Shown one piece after another: positions 50,730-59,715 of a stretch of DNA of 64,000 bases. The stretch comes from Anthropogastromicrobium sp963626545 (GTDB lineage Bacteria > Bacillota > Clostridia > Lachnospirales > Lachnospiraceae), in contig CAVFYJ010000001.1 in the NCBI GenBank assembly GCA_963626545.1, forward strand, positions 1 through 64,000, read 5' to 3'. Each line of letters opens with the position of its first letter. Within the stretch, counting starts at the first letter, position 1. A model generated the notes under the pieces. That model saw nothing but the letters and a program-made list of their open reading frames with translations, had not been told where the DNA came from and searched no databases. Position numbers and translations under genes: made by a program.

Positions 50730-52214
50730 ATGAGCAACATTCCTCAGGTAAAGTTAGGAATCGTAGCAGTCAGCCGTGACTGCTTCCCAGAAAGTCTTTC
50801 CGTAAACAGAAGAAAGGCATTAGTAGCAGCATATGCTGCAAAGTATAACGTAGAGGACATCTACGAATGTCCAGTCTGTATCGTAGAGAGCGAGATCCAT
50901 ATGGTTCAGGCTCTTGAGGATATCAAGAAGGCAGGATGTAACGCACTTTGCGTATACCTTGGAAACTTCGGACCAGAAATTTCTGAGACCCTTCTTGCAA
51001 AGCATTTCGATGGACCGAAGATGTTCGTTGCAGCAGCAGAGGAGAGCCAGAATGATCTTGCAGACGGCAGAGGCGATGCCTATTGTGGTATGTTAAATGC
51101 AAGCTACAACTTAAAGCTTCGTAACGTAGGCGCTTACATTCCAGAGTACCCGGTTGGTACAGCAGAAGAGTGTGCAGATATGATGCATGAGTTCCTGCCG
51201 ATCGCAAGAACCATCATCGGACTGTCTGATTTAAAGATTATCTCCTTTGGACCGAGACCGTTAAACTTCTTAGCATGTAACGCTCCGATCAAGCCACTGT
51301 ACAACATTGGTGTTGAGATCGAGGAGAACTCCGAGCTTGATCTGTTCGAGGCATTCAAGAAGCATGATGGAGATCCGAGAATCCCGGCTAAGGTAGAAGA
51401 GATGGCAGCAGAGCTTGGCGAAGGAAATAAGAAGCCAGAAATTCTGCCAAAGCTTGCACAGTATGAGCTGACTCTTCTTGACTGGATCGAGGCACACAGA
51501 GGATACCGCAAGTATGTGGCAATCGCTGGAAAGTGTTGGCCGGCATTCCAGACTCAGTTTGGATTTGTACCTTGCTATGTAAACAGCCGTCTGACTGGTA
51601 TGGGCATTCCGGTATCCTGTGAGGTTGATATCTACGGATGCTTAAGCGAGTTCATCGGAACCTGCATCAGCGAGGATGCGGTTACTCTGCTTGATATCAA
51701 CAACTCCGTACCGGCTGATATGTACAAGGAGTCCATCGAGGGCAAGTACAACTATACACAGAAGGATACCTTCATGGGATTCCATTGTGGAAATACCTGC
51801 AGCAAGAAACTGTCTTCCTGCACAATGAAGTATCAAAAGATTATGGCGCGCAGCCTTCCGGAAGAAGTTACTCAGGGTACTCTTGAGGGCGACATCATCC
51901 CAGGCGATATCACCTTCTATCGTTTACAGTCCACAGCAGATTGCAAGCTTCGTGCATACATGGCAGAGGGCGAGATTCTTCCAGTTGCAACCAAGTCCTT
52001 CGGTGGCATCGGCGTATTCGCAATTCCAGAGATGGGACGCTTCTATCGTCACGTACTGATCGAGAAGAATTTCCCACATCACGGCGCAGTTGCATTCGGT
52101 CACTTTGGGAAGTCTCTGTATGAGGTATTCAAGTACATCGGCGTTCCGGTAGAGGATATCAACTACAATCAGCCAAAGGGTGTAAGATATCCAACTGAGA
52201 ATCCATTCTGCTAA
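50730..52214 (+). CDS. L-fucose/L-arabinose isomerase-family protein
   Basis: 494-residue protein of the FucI/AraA superfamily: the N-terminal Rossmann-like domain (KLGIVAVSRDCFPESLSVNRRKALV, ALCVYLGNFGPE) and the C-terminal catalytic part with GKCWPAFQTQFG, CEVDIYG, LLDINNSV, FHCGNTC and PHHGAVAFGHFG, where acidic and His residues could hold the metal. It is likely an aldose-ketose isomerase, but the sequence is distant from true FucI and the sugar cannot be named. Context: talC upstream and DUF4867 downstream, a grouping typical of pentose or deoxyhexose use in Lachnospiraceae. Ribosome site TAGGAGG. Confidence 0.8.
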   Translation: MSNIPQVKLGIVAVSRDCFPESLSVNRRKALVAAYAAKYNVEDIYECPVCIVESEIHMVQALEDIKKAGCNALCVYLGNFGPEISETLLAKHFDGPKMFVAAAEESQNDLADGRGDAYCGMLNASYNLKLRNVGAYIPEYPVGTAEECADMMHEFLPIARTIIGLSDLKIISFGPRPLNFLACNAPIKPLYNIGVEIEENSELDLFEAFKKHDGDPRIPAKVEEMAAELGEGNKKPEILPKLAQYELTLLDWIEAHRGYRKYVAIAGKCWPAFQTQFGFVPCYVNSRLTGMGIPVSCEVDIYGCLSEFIGTCISEDAVTLLDINNSVPADMYKESIEGKYNYTQKDTFMGFHCGNTCSKKLSSCTMKYQKIMARSLPEEVTQGTLEGDIIPGDITFYRLQSTADCKLRAYMAEGEILPVATKSFGGIGVFAIPEMGRFYRHVLIEKNFPHHGAVAFGHFGKSLYEVFKYIGVPVEDINYNQPKGVRYPTENPFC

Positions 52215-52286
52215 AGAAAATAAAATTGTTACCGTTCATGCAGTTTTGTAAATAGGCATCGTATGAACCGTAATATAGAATAAGAT

Positions 52287-52316
52287 AGCGGGCTCAAAGA
52301 CTGGGCCCGCTCTTTT
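52287..52316 (+). terminator. Terminator between the isomerase gene and DUF4867
   Basis: AGCGGGC at 52287-52293 pairs with GCCCGCT at 52305-52311, followed by CTTTT. DUF4867 starts only 17 bases later, so partial read-through is likely. The preceding 40 bases contain a GTTCAT/ATGAAC inverted repeat (52239-52277). Confidence 0.8.
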
Positions 52317-52332
52317 AAAAAGGAGGATAATA

Positions 52333-52953
52333 ATGATCAAGCTTCAAAATATTCATGATGCATCCTATAAGCGTTTTGGAAAAGTAATTAAGGACATTGA
52401 GCTTACCGATTTGTTACAGGCAATGGAAGCTACTCCGTGTCCAGATGATGTTGTTTACGTGGCATCCGAAGCTGCACTTGAGGCGACCGAGGGCGCAAAG
52501 AAGCTTCAGGAGATTTATTATGGAAAGCTTCCGATTCAGGCAGGCTACTGCAATGGTCACAATTCCTTATTAAATGCGCTCGAGTATCATCGCTGTGGCG
52601 AGGTAAATGTGGCAGTCACCGATCTGATCGTGCTGGTTGGTTCCCTTGTTGATGTCGCTGATGATTTCACTTATGACACCGCAAAGGTAGAGGCCTTCTT
52701 CGTACCGGCAGGAACTGCATTTGAGATGTATGAGACGACACTTCACTATGCACCATGTGGTGTGGACGGCAAGGGCTTTAAGGATGTCATCATTCTTCCG
52801 AAGGGAACAAACGCAGATATCACAAAGAACCCAGAGGCAACCGGTGAGGATCGTCTGCTTGCAGCCGAGAATAAGTGGCTGATTGCTCATGCAGATGCCG
52901 CAATCGAGGGTGCATTTAATGGATTACAGGGAGAAAATATCTCTGTACTGTAA
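52333..52953 (+). CDS. DUF4867 family protein
   Basis: 206-residue cytoplasmic protein that matches the DUF4867 family as I recall it, which is repeatedly found beside fucose-isomerase-like genes. No catalytic motif is certain. Clusters of polar residues in YCNGHNSLLNALEYHRCGEV and VEAFFVPAGTAFEMYETTLH suggest a cupin-like sugar-binding core. The AAAAGGAGG ribosome site is strong. Its neighbour suggests a role in handling the product or substrate of the isomerase, for example as an epimerase or mutarotase, which is inference. Confidence 0.75.
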   Translation: MIKLQNIHDASYKRFGKVIKDIELTDLLQAMEATPCPDDVVYVASEAALEATEGAKKLQEIYYGKLPIQAGYCNGHNSLLNALEYHRCGEVNVAVTDLIVLVGSLVDVADDFTYDTAKVEAFFVPAGTAFEMYETTLHYAPCGVDGKGFKDVIILPKGTNADITKNPEATGEDRLLAAENKWLIAHADAAIEGAFNGLQGENISVL

Positions 52954-52974
52954 TGCAGTACTTGCATTTTTTTG
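52953..52974 (+). terminator. Small terminator after DUF4867
   Basis: ATGCA-GTACT-TGCAT followed by seven T residues, a 5-bp stem extended by neighbouring A-T pairs. Confidence 0.55.
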
Positions 52975-53125
52975 CGGGATATGCTAACCTATCAGATGCA
53001 AATAGAATGCAAACACAAATATACACAAACAAAATGAAAACTGAATCGGGATAATAAGAACATTCTTCATTCGTATTTGAATTTTTTATTTGAAACCCGA
53101 CAGAATAGAAAGGACAGGTTACATT

Positions 53126-54577
53126 ATGAGTAAGGTTAGAACCAGATTTGCTCCCAGCCCGACAGGACGTATGCATGTCGGAAACCTGAGAACAGCACTG
53201 TATGCGTATTTGATCACAAGACATGAGGGAGGAGATTTCCTTCTGCGTATCGAGGACACCGACCAGGAACGTCAGGTTGAGGGTGCTGTTGACATCATTT
53301 ACCGTACACTGGAAAAGGCGGGCATTACCCATGATGAGGGTCCGGACAAGGACGGGGGTGTAGGTCCGTATGTACAGAGTGAGCGTCAGAAGCAGGGCAT
53401 CTACATGAAGTATGCAAAGCAGCTGGTTGAAAAGGGAGAGGCTTATTACTGCTTCTGTGACAAGGAGCGTCTGGAGTCCCTTCACACCATGATCGGTGAC
53501 AAGGAGATCAGCATCTATGATAAGCATTGTCTTGGACTTTCCAAGGAAGAGGTTGAGGCAAATCTTGCAGCTGGCAAGCCGTTCGTTATCCGTCAGAACA
53601 ATCCTCGTACCGGAACCACAACCTTCCACGATGAGATTTACGGTGATATCACGGTAAACAATGAGGAACTTGACGACATGATCTTAATTAAGTCCGATGG
53701 TTTCCCAACCTACAACTTTGCAAACGTAGTAGACGATCATCTGATGGGCATTACCCACGTTGTAAGAGGAAATGAGTATCTGTCTTCTTCTCCGAAGTAC
53801 AACCGTCTGTATGATGCATTCGGCTGGGAAGTTCCAGTATACGTTCATTGCCCACTGATCACCGATGAGGAGCACAAGAAGTTGTCCAAGCGCTGCGGTC
53901 ATTCTTCTTTTGAGGATTTGTTAGAGCAGGGATTTCTTCCAGAGTGTATCGTAAACTTTGTAGCATTGCTTGGCTGGAGCCCGGCAGACAATCAGGAAAA
54001 GATGACGATGCAGGAGATGATCGAGAAGTTCGATTACACCAAGATGAGCAAGTCTCCGGCTGTATTTGATTACGGAAAGTTAAAGTGGTTAAACGGCGAG
54101 TATATTAAGGAGATGGACGACGCTCGTTACATGGAAATGGCACTGCCGCACATCAAGAAGGTTGTCACCAGAGATTGTGATTATGAGAAGATCGCAAAGA
54201 TGGTAAAGACTCGTATTGAGGTATTCCCAGATATCGAGGCACTGGTAGATTTCTTCCAGGAGGTACCGGAGTACGACAGCGAGATGTATGTCCACAAGAA
54301 GATGAAGACCACAAAGGAGTCTTCCTTACAGCTGTTAAATGAGGTACTTCCAGTGCTTGAGGCACAGGATGATTTCTCCAATGACGCACTGTTTGCTTCT
54401 CTGAGCGCATTTGCAAAGGAGAAGGGATATAAGACTGGTTTTGTAATGTGGCCGATCCGTACCGCTGTTTCCGGAAAGCAGTCTACACCAGGCGGTGCAA
54501 CGGAATTGATGGAGATTCTTGGAAAAGAGGAGTCCATTGCACGTATCAAGGCTGCAATCGAGAAGCTTTCAAAGTAA
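53126..54577 (+). CDS. gltX: Glutamyl-tRNA synthetase
   Basis: Charges tRNA-Glu (and, in bacteria without GlnRS, probably tRNA-Gln) with glutamate. Start ATG 53126 after AAAGGAC gives 483 residues, the bacterial norm. The class I HIGH motif appears as PSPTGRMHVGNLRTALYAYL, then LRIEDTDQER, and the KMSKS loop as KKLSKRCG. The anticodon-binding part includes KLKWLNGEYI. The 170 bases upstream hold no T-box: I see neither the T-box sequence nor an antiterminator. DUF1292 follows after 106 bases. Confidence 0.96.
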   Translation: MSKVRTRFAPSPTGRMHVGNLRTALYAYLITRHEGGDFLLRIEDTDQERQVEGAVDIIYRTLEKAGITHDEGPDKDGGVGPYVQSERQKQGIYMKYAKQLVEKGEAYYCFCDKERLESLHTMIGDKEISIYDKHCLGLSKEEVEANLAAGKPFVIRQNNPRTGTTTFHDEIYGDITVNNEELDDMILIKSDGFPTYNFANVVDDHLMGITHVVRGNEYLSSSPKYNRLYDAFGWEVPVYVHCPLITDEEHKKLSKRCGHSSFEDLLEQGFLPECIVNFVALLGWSPADNQEKMTMQEMIEKFDYTKMSKSPAVFDYGKLKWLNGEYIKEMDDARYMEMALPHIKKVVTRDCDYEKIAKMVKTRIEVFPDIEALVDFFQEVPEYDSEMYVHKKMKTTKESSLQLLNEVLPVLEAQDDFSNDALFASLSAFAKEKGYKTGFVMWPIRTAVSGKQSTPGGATELMEILGKEESIARIKAAIEKLSK

Positions 54578-54683
54578 GAAACTATTAGCGAGAAGCTTTT
54601 AAAATTAAAACTTCTAAAATAAGAGGTTTCTAAAAAAGTAATAAATATGAGGAATCAATATGCCGAACAAAAAGGAGAGAGAA

Positions 54684-55031
54684 ATGGCAAAGCATAAGAA
54701 TGATGAGTATGAAGGACGCGATACCGTCACACTGACACTGGATGACAACTCTGAGTTAGAGTGTATCGTACTTTGCATTTTCAAGGGTGGAGACAGAGAG
54801 TATATTGCACTGCTTCCAACTGAGGGAATTGAGTCTGAGGAGGGTACTGTTTATCTGTACCGCTACGAGGAAGATGAGCAGGGTAATCCAAATCTGACGA
54901 ACATCGAGTCTGATGAAGAGTATGACATCGCTTCGGATGCATTTGATGAGTTCCTTGATGACGAAGAGTATGATGAGTTAGTCAGCGAGGAAGAGTTAAT
55001 GGCAGAGGAAGAGGACGCAAAGAACTTCTAA
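54684..55031 (+). CDS. DUF1292 family acidic protein
   Basis: 115-residue, very acidic protein of the DUF1292 (YrzB-like) family, common in Firmicutes and of unknown function. The conserved core is TVTLTLDDNSELECIVLCIF followed by EYIALLP and VYLYRYEED; the tail is almost only Asp and Glu. ATG 54684 follows AAAGGAGAGAG; an ATG 24 bases upstream has no ribosome site. A strong terminator follows. Confidence 0.88.
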   Translation: MAKHKNDEYEGRDTVTLTLDDNSELECIVLCIFKGGDREYIALLPTEGIESEEGTVYLYRYEEDEQGNPNLTNIESDEEYDIASDAFDEFLDDEEYDELVSEEELMAEEEDAKNF

Positions 55032-55074
55032 GAACTTCGAAAAATTTCGAAAAACATCACTTTAGAGTGCAAAG

Positions 55075-55114
55075 AAAAGGAACCGGGAAAAATCAAATCC
55101 TCGGTTCCTTTTTT
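55075..55114 (+). terminator. DUF1292 terminator
   Basis: AAAAGGAACCG pairs with CGGTTCCTTTT across a 16-base loop, then more T residues. With its A-rich left arm it can also act on the minus-strand helicase transcript. Confidence 0.88.
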
Positions 55115-55136
55115 CGATTTGTTCATTTTAAGCCAA

Positions 55137-55175
55137 TTTTCAAATCTAGTTTTCAAATCTAGTTTTCAAATCCAG
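55137..55175. repeat. 13-bp tandem repeat, three copies
   Basis: TTTTCAAATCTAG occurs at 55137-55149 and 55150-55162, and once more at 55163-55175 with one change. It lies just after the helicase stop codon. Confidence 0.85.
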
Positions 55176-55184
55176 CTTTTCATT

Positions 55185-57074
55185 TCAATTTTTCTTTTCT
55201 TCTGTTTCATTTAACTCCGTTAGAAAACGACTTGGAATGCGTTCCTTGCCAGATGCCTCGCGGACACAGTATAGATGCAGATGTTCTTTTGCCCTAGTAA
55301 TCCCGACATAGAATAAGCGGCGCTCCTCCTCCAGATCCGCATCAACGGCGGCGCGTGCGTGAGGAATGTTGTCCTCATTGATATCTGGAATCATGACAAT
55401 CGGGTACTCGAGACCTTTCGCGCAGTGAAGGGTGCACAGGCAGACACCGTTCTCATTTGGGGCATCCTTTGCAGCCTGACTTTTTGCCTGCTTTTGCAGT
55501 TCCTCCGTATAATTGTCAATATAGGTGAACCACTCAGCAAAGGTGCGGCAGGACTGGCTGCTTTCGTGAACGGCCGTCAGCACATCAAGAAGCTCCTGCT
55601 CATTTATATGGTGCTCTTTTGCGTAGTCCTTTAGATAATCCTGATATTTCATTGCATTGGATAGGTAGTGAATCGCGGCATATGGGGACATGCGCTTCAT
55701 GATCATAAGATCATATTCGAGGCGGTCAAGGCGCTCAAGCATCCAATCCTTGTCCTTATAGTATTCCTTTAACTGAGCTACGCTGATATCTGCGGTAAAT
55801 GGTGCGAGAGCTTCACGCTTAATATAGCGGTTGGGACGGTTCATGACGCGAAGCCAGTTTGCGCGCGTATTTCCCGTGCCAGAGACGAGGCGAAGATAGG
55901 CGATGATATCGAGCGCGATCCAATGAGCAAACAGATTGGGAATCGCATCCTTCATATGAAAGGGAATGTTGCTTTTCATCAGCGCATCCATGACAAAGCG
56001 AATGCCGAGATTGGTGCGAAACAGTACGGCCATCTCTTCGTAGGCATAGCCCTGCGCATGGTACTCGCGAATCTGCGTTGTTAAGAAACGATTTTGCTCG
56101 GCGGTATCGCGGCACAGCTTTAAAAAGACTGGAGCACCAGCCTTGTGCGAGGCACGAATCGTTTTTGGAAAACGTGCCGAATTGTGCACAATCAGATGAT
56201 TGGCAGCGGCAACAATGTAGGCGTCGGAACGATAATTGATATCAAGAAGAATGCGCTTTGCATTCGGATAATCCTTTTCAAAGCCTAACATAATCTCTGG
56301 GCGTGCCCCACGAAAACGATAGATCGACTGATCATCATCGCCGACGATAAACAGGTTGTTTTTCGGCGCGGCAAGCAGACGGATTGTCTGATACTGCACG
56401 AGATTGATATCCTGAAACTCGTCAATTAAAATGTAAGAGAAACGCTGCCGCCATGCGTCTAAGATGTCGCGCCGTTTGGACAACAGCTCATAGGTCATCG
56501 TCAAAATATCATCAAAATCAACCTTGTTTGCCTGACGAAGTTTCTTTTCATAAAGGCGATACACGCGGCGAAATACGTTTTCTGGGCAACTTTTAGCATA
56601 GTAGTAGTCAAGTGACAGACAGTTGCTCTTGACGGCGGAGATTTCACCGAGCAGATTGGAGGCAAGCTCGTTAAAATCGGGTGCATCCATCTCAAGCTCA
56701 TCAATGATGCTTTCGATGATCTTATACTGTTCCCGCTGCGTCAGGATGTTGGAGGCATCGTATTGGTAGGCATGCTTTAAAATGCGGTAGAAAACAGAGT
56801 GAAAAGTGCCAAAAGTAACGCCCGTGGAGCATGCTGCATCCGAACGGGCGTTTCTCTTCTGGTAAAGGGTAAGAAAACGGCTCTGCATTTCATTTGCCGC
56901 AGCTCTCGTAAAGGTGATTACAAGAATGTGTGAGCCTGGAATGCGGTAGTGCTTCAGGAGCGTCACGATTCGGTTTGTAATCACGGTCGTCTTGCCAGAG
57001 CCTGGTCCGGCAAGAATAAGAGCGGGGCCATCCTTATGGGCGATGGCCTGTATCTGGGTATCTGAAAAAGCCAT
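55185..57074 (-). CDS. UvrD/Rep-family superfamily 1 DNA helicase
   Basis: 629-residue 3'-5' helicase. It has the Q motif (FSDTQIQAIAH), Walker A AGPGSGKTTVITNRI, motif Ia ITFTRAAANEM, motif II LIDEFQDIN, motif III VGDDDQSIYRFRGA, motif IV LDINYRS, motif V CTLHCAKGLEYPIVMI and motif VI YVGITRAKEHLHLY. It is shorter than PcrA (about 740) and lacks the PcrA C-terminal RNA-polymerase-binding region, so it is probably a second, Rep-like helicase used in repair or replication restart. It follows ychF by 14 bases on the minus strand and is probably cotranscribed with it. Confidence 0.92.
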   Translation of the reverse strand: MAFSDTQIQAIAHKDGPALILAGPGSGKTTVITNRIVTLLKHYRIPGSHILVITFTRAAANEMQSRFLTLYQKRNARSDAACSTGVTFGTFHSVFYRILKHAYQYDASNILTQREQYKIIESIIDELEMDAPDFNELASNLLGEISAVKSNCLSLDYYYAKSCPENVFRRVYRLYEKKLRQANKVDFDDILTMTYELLSKRRDILDAWRQRFSYILIDEFQDINLVQYQTIRLLAAPKNNLFIVGDDDQSIYRFRGARPEIMLGFEKDYPNAKRILLDINYRSDAYIVAAANHLIVHNSARFPKTIRASHKAGAPVFLKLCRDTAEQNRFLTTQIREYHAQGYAYEEMAVLFRTNLGIRFVMDALMKSNIPFHMKDAIPNLFAHWIALDIIAYLRLVSGTGNTRANWLRVMNRPNRYIKREALAPFTADISVAQLKEYYKDKDWMLERLDRLEYDLMIMKRMSPYAAIHYLSNAMKYQDYLKDYAKEHHINEQELLDVLTAVHESSQSCRTFAEWFTYIDNYTEELQKQAKSQAAKDAPNENGVCLCTLHCAKGLEYPIVMIPDINEDNIPHARAAVDADLEEERRLFYVGITRAKEHLHLYCVREASGKERIPSRFLTELNETEEKKN

Positions 57075-57088
57075 GAAAAACCTCTTTA

Positions 57089-58186
57089 TTATACATTAAA
57101 ACGGAACAGGATGATATCGCCGTCCTGAACCACATAGTCCTTGCCCTCAAGACGAACAAGTCCTTTTTCTCTTGCGGTTACATAAGACTGGCAGTCCATC
57201 AGATCCTGATAGCTTACAACCTCAGCGCGGATAAATCCTCTCTCGAAATCGGAGTGAATCTTTCCGGCAGCCTGCGGAGCCTTGGTGCCCTTGGTGATAG
57301 TCCATGCTCTGGACTCGTCCGGACCGGAAGTCAGGTAGCTGATCAGACCAAGCAGAGAGTAGCTTGCGGAAATCAGCTTGTCAAGACCAGACTTCTCAAG
57401 ACCAAGATCCTCTAAGAACATCTTCTTCTCATCGTCGTCCAGCTCAGAGATCTCAGCCTCGATCTCAGCGCAGATCACAAATACTTCACTGCCTTCCTTT
57501 GCGGCAAACTCACGGACAGCGGCAACGTGCGGATTGGATGCGCCGTCATCTGCCAGATCACTCTCGGATACGTTTGCAGCGTAGATAACTGGCTTGCTGG
57601 TTAACAGGTTCAGACTTGCGATGAACGCAGCCTCGTCCTCGTCATCCGGCTCAACGGTCTTTGCCTGATGGCCTTCCTCTAAGGCTGCCATCAGCTTCTT
57701 TAAGGTGACAAGCTCTTTTGCAAGGCTCTTGTCGTTCATGGCGCTTCTGGTTGTCTTTGCAATACGGCGCTCCAAAACCTCCTGATCGGCAAAGATCAGC
57801 TCCATCTCGATGGTCTCGATATCATCAACTGGATCGATGTGACCGTTTACGTGGATGATGTTGGAGTTTTCAAAGCAGCGGACAACATGTACAATCGCGT
57901 CAACCTCACGAATATTTGCAAGAAACTGGTTTCCAAGTCCTTCACCCTTGGATGCACCCTTAACAAGGCCTGCGATATCAACGAACTCAACAACGGCTGG
58001 TGTTACCTTTGCGGAGTGATACAGCTCACCGAGCTTTTTGATACGTTCATCCGGAACCGGTACGATACCCACGTTCGGGTCGATGGTACAGAATGGATAG
58101 TTTGCAGACTCAGCGCCCGCTTTTGTCAGGGAGTTAAATAAAGTACTCTTGCCGACGTTTGGCAAGCCGACGATTCCTAATTTCAT
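57089..58186 (-). CDS. ychF: Ribosome-associated ATPase YchF/OLA1
   Basis: Universally conserved OBG-type P-loop protein that binds ribosomes and prefers ATP. The start on the minus strand at 58186 gives MKLGIVGLPNVGKSTLFNSL, the family start, and 365 residues; in-frame codons further upstream belong to the leader. G3 is VDIAGLVKGASKGEGLGN. The G4 position reads NVSE rather than NKxD, the change that makes YchF an ATPase. The C-terminal TGS domain is present (FERGFIRAEVVSY). It has its own promoter at 58385-58357 with a long leader of about 165 bases. Confidence 0.96.
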   Translation of the reverse strand: MKLGIVGLPNVGKSTLFNSLTKAGAESANYPFCTIDPNVGIVPVPDERIKKLGELYHSAKVTPAVVEFVDIAGLVKGASKGEGLGNQFLANIREVDAIVHVVRCFENSNIIHVNGHIDPVDDIETIEMELIFADQEVLERRIAKTTRSAMNDKSLAKELVTLKKLMAALEEGHQAKTVEPDDEDEAAFIASLNLLTSKPVIYAANVSESDLADDGASNPHVAAVREFAAKEGSEVFVICAEIEAEISELDDDEKKMFLEDLGLEKSGLDKLISASYSLLGLISYLTSGPDESRAWTITKGTKAPQAAGKIHSDFERGFIRAEVVSYQDLMDCQSYVTAREKGLVRLEGKDYVVQDGDIILFRFNV

Positions 58187-58356
58187 AGTAAAGATCCTTC
58201 CCGTCTGGCTGATGAGTTGCACTTGTACAGCCAGAGCTTTTCCATAATGATAATAAAATCTTGTTTTAATGCCTGCTTTCCCCATAATTTCAGCTCGAAA
58301 ATCAAAATGATTGGCTCAAAAACCGAAGGAATTGGCGAAAGTCCGATCAATTTTTT

Positions 58357-58385
58357 ATTCTATCATATTAAAAACAGAAATACAA
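58357..58385 (-). promoter_or_regulatory. ychF promoter
   Basis: Minus-strand TTGTAT (58385-58380) and TAGAAT (58362-58357), spacer 17. Confidence 0.65.
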
Positions 58386-58418
58386 CCGTTTCTGTCGCAA
58401 GAAATTCCGAAAAGGGTC

Positions 58419-58447
58419 TTGTCATTTTAAACAAACTAAGATAAAAT
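58419..58447 (+). promoter_or_regulatory. Promoter upstream of the small Cys/His ORF and rsmH
   Basis: TTGTCA at 58419-58424 and TAAAAT at 58442-58447, spacer 17, back to back with the ychF promoter. A second TTGACA at 58526 has only a poor -10. Confidence 0.6.
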
Positions 58448-58569
58448 AGGTTCTATAATCAGAGACAGATTGAGAAAGCAAAAGCAGTCGAGATGTGGCT
58501 CTGAGAAAATACTCTATAGTAAAATTGACAAAGGGGAAATATGGTTCTTATGACGAAAGGAAGGGAACC

Positions 58570-58701
58570 ATGTTTTTTGCTACGTTTTTTTGCACATTGG
58601 CTACCATGCACAAAGATCAATGCCACTGTGACAGTAAATGTCATTATTGGAAGCAGGAAGAATTAGTGGGAATCAATCGTATTGTATCAGTTGTATTGTA
58701 A
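58570..58701 (+). CDS. Putative small Cys/His-rich protein ahead of rsmH
   Basis: A 43-codon frame with a good AAAGGAAGGG site. The peptide has a hydrophobic start (MFFATFFCTLAT) and then a Cys/His cluster, HKDQCHCDSKCHYW, that could bind a metal. I do not recognise it. It occupies the place where mraZ normally stands in front of rsmH and has no similarity to MraZ. It may be a real small protein, a leader peptide, or chance. Confidence 0.4.
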   Translation: MFFATFFCTLATMHKDQCHCDSKCHYWKQEELVGINRIVSVVL

Positions 58702-58755
58702 CGGTTGGCGCTGAGATAAGGCATTGAAGGAAAAAGGAGAAAAAAAGAAAGAAGT

Positions 58756-59691
58756 ATGGAATTTGTTCATAAATCAATATTGCTGGATGAGGTGATTGAA
58801 AATTTGAACATCCGCGAGGATGGCTGCTATGTGGACGGCACGCTCGGCGGTGCCGGTCATTCCTTTTCGATTTGTTCTCATCTTGGTGAGGGAGGAAGAC
58901 TTGTCGGTATCGACCAGGATGCGGACGCGATCAAGGCAGCCACAAAGCGCCTTGAGCCGTATCAGGACAAAGTAAGCATTGTGCGAAATAACTATGTGAA
59001 CTTTGACACCGTTTTGGACGAGCTTGGAATTGGGCAGGTAAATGGTATCCTGTTGGATCTGGGTGTGTCTTCTTATCAGCTCGATGAAGCTTCGCGTGGC
59101 TTTACGTACCGTGAAGATGTGCCGCTTGACATGCGTATGGATCAGCGAAATCCAAAGACAGCGGCTGACATTGTCAATGAGTATAGTGAGATGGAACTGT
59201 ATCGGATGATCCGCGATTACGGTGAGGATCGTTTTGCAAAAAACATTGCAAAACATATCGTGCGCGCGCGTGAGAAAAAGCCGATCGAAACGACAGGTGA
59301 GCTGTGTGAGATCATCAAGGCAGCGATCCCCGCAAAAATGCGTGCTGGCACCGGTCATCCGGCAAAGCAGACCTTTCAGGCACTTCGCATTGAGTTAAAT
59401 CATGAACTGGATGTGTTAACACAGTCGATTGACCGTATGATCGATCGTCTGGCACCGGGCGGACGCCTCTGCATCATCACATTCCATTCATTGGAAGACC
59501 GCATTGTAAAGACAAGATTTCGCACCAATGAAAATCCGTGCATTTGCCCGCCGGGCTTTCCGGTCTGTGTGTGCGGACGTGTTTCTAAGGGAAAGGTGAT
59601 CACTAGAAAGCCGATTCTTCCTTCCGAACAGGAGATGGAGGGAAATAGTCGCTCGAAGAGCGCAAAACTTCGCGTCTTTGAAAAGGCGTAA
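58756..59691 (+). CDS. rsmH: 16S rRNA (cytosine-1402-N4)-methyltransferase
   Basis: SAM-dependent methyltransferase (old name MraW) that modifies C1402 in the ribosomal P site. The 311-residue product has SILLDEVIENLNI, the SAM loop DGTLGGAGHS, GIDQDADAI, LLDLGVSSYQLD, RGFTYREDVPLDMRMD and the C-terminal IITFHSLEDRIVK. It is the first recognisable gene of the division and cell-wall cluster. The ribosome site is AAAAAGGAG. ftsL follows after 24 bases. Confidence 0.97.
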   Translation: MEFVHKSILLDEVIENLNIREDGCYVDGTLGGAGHSFSICSHLGEGGRLVGIDQDADAIKAATKRLEPYQDKVSIVRNNYVNFDTVLDELGIGQVNGILLDLGVSSYQLDEASRGFTYREDVPLDMRMDQRNPKTAADIVNEYSEMELYRMIRDYGEDRFAKNIAKHIVRAREKKPIETTGELCEIIKAAIPAKMRAGTGHPAKQTFQALRIELNHELDVLTQSIDRMIDRLAPGGRLCIITFHSLEDRIVKTRFRTNENPCICPPGFPVCVCGRVSKGKVITRKPILPSEQEMEGNSRSKSAKLRVFEKA

Positions 59692-59715
59692 GATTATGTA
59701 GAAAGGACTGGAGTC

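Noticed and set aside
52954..53125. T-box leader before gltX
   Set aside because: No T-box sequence, specifier stem or antiterminator/terminator pair is visible; only the small terminator of the upstream gene.
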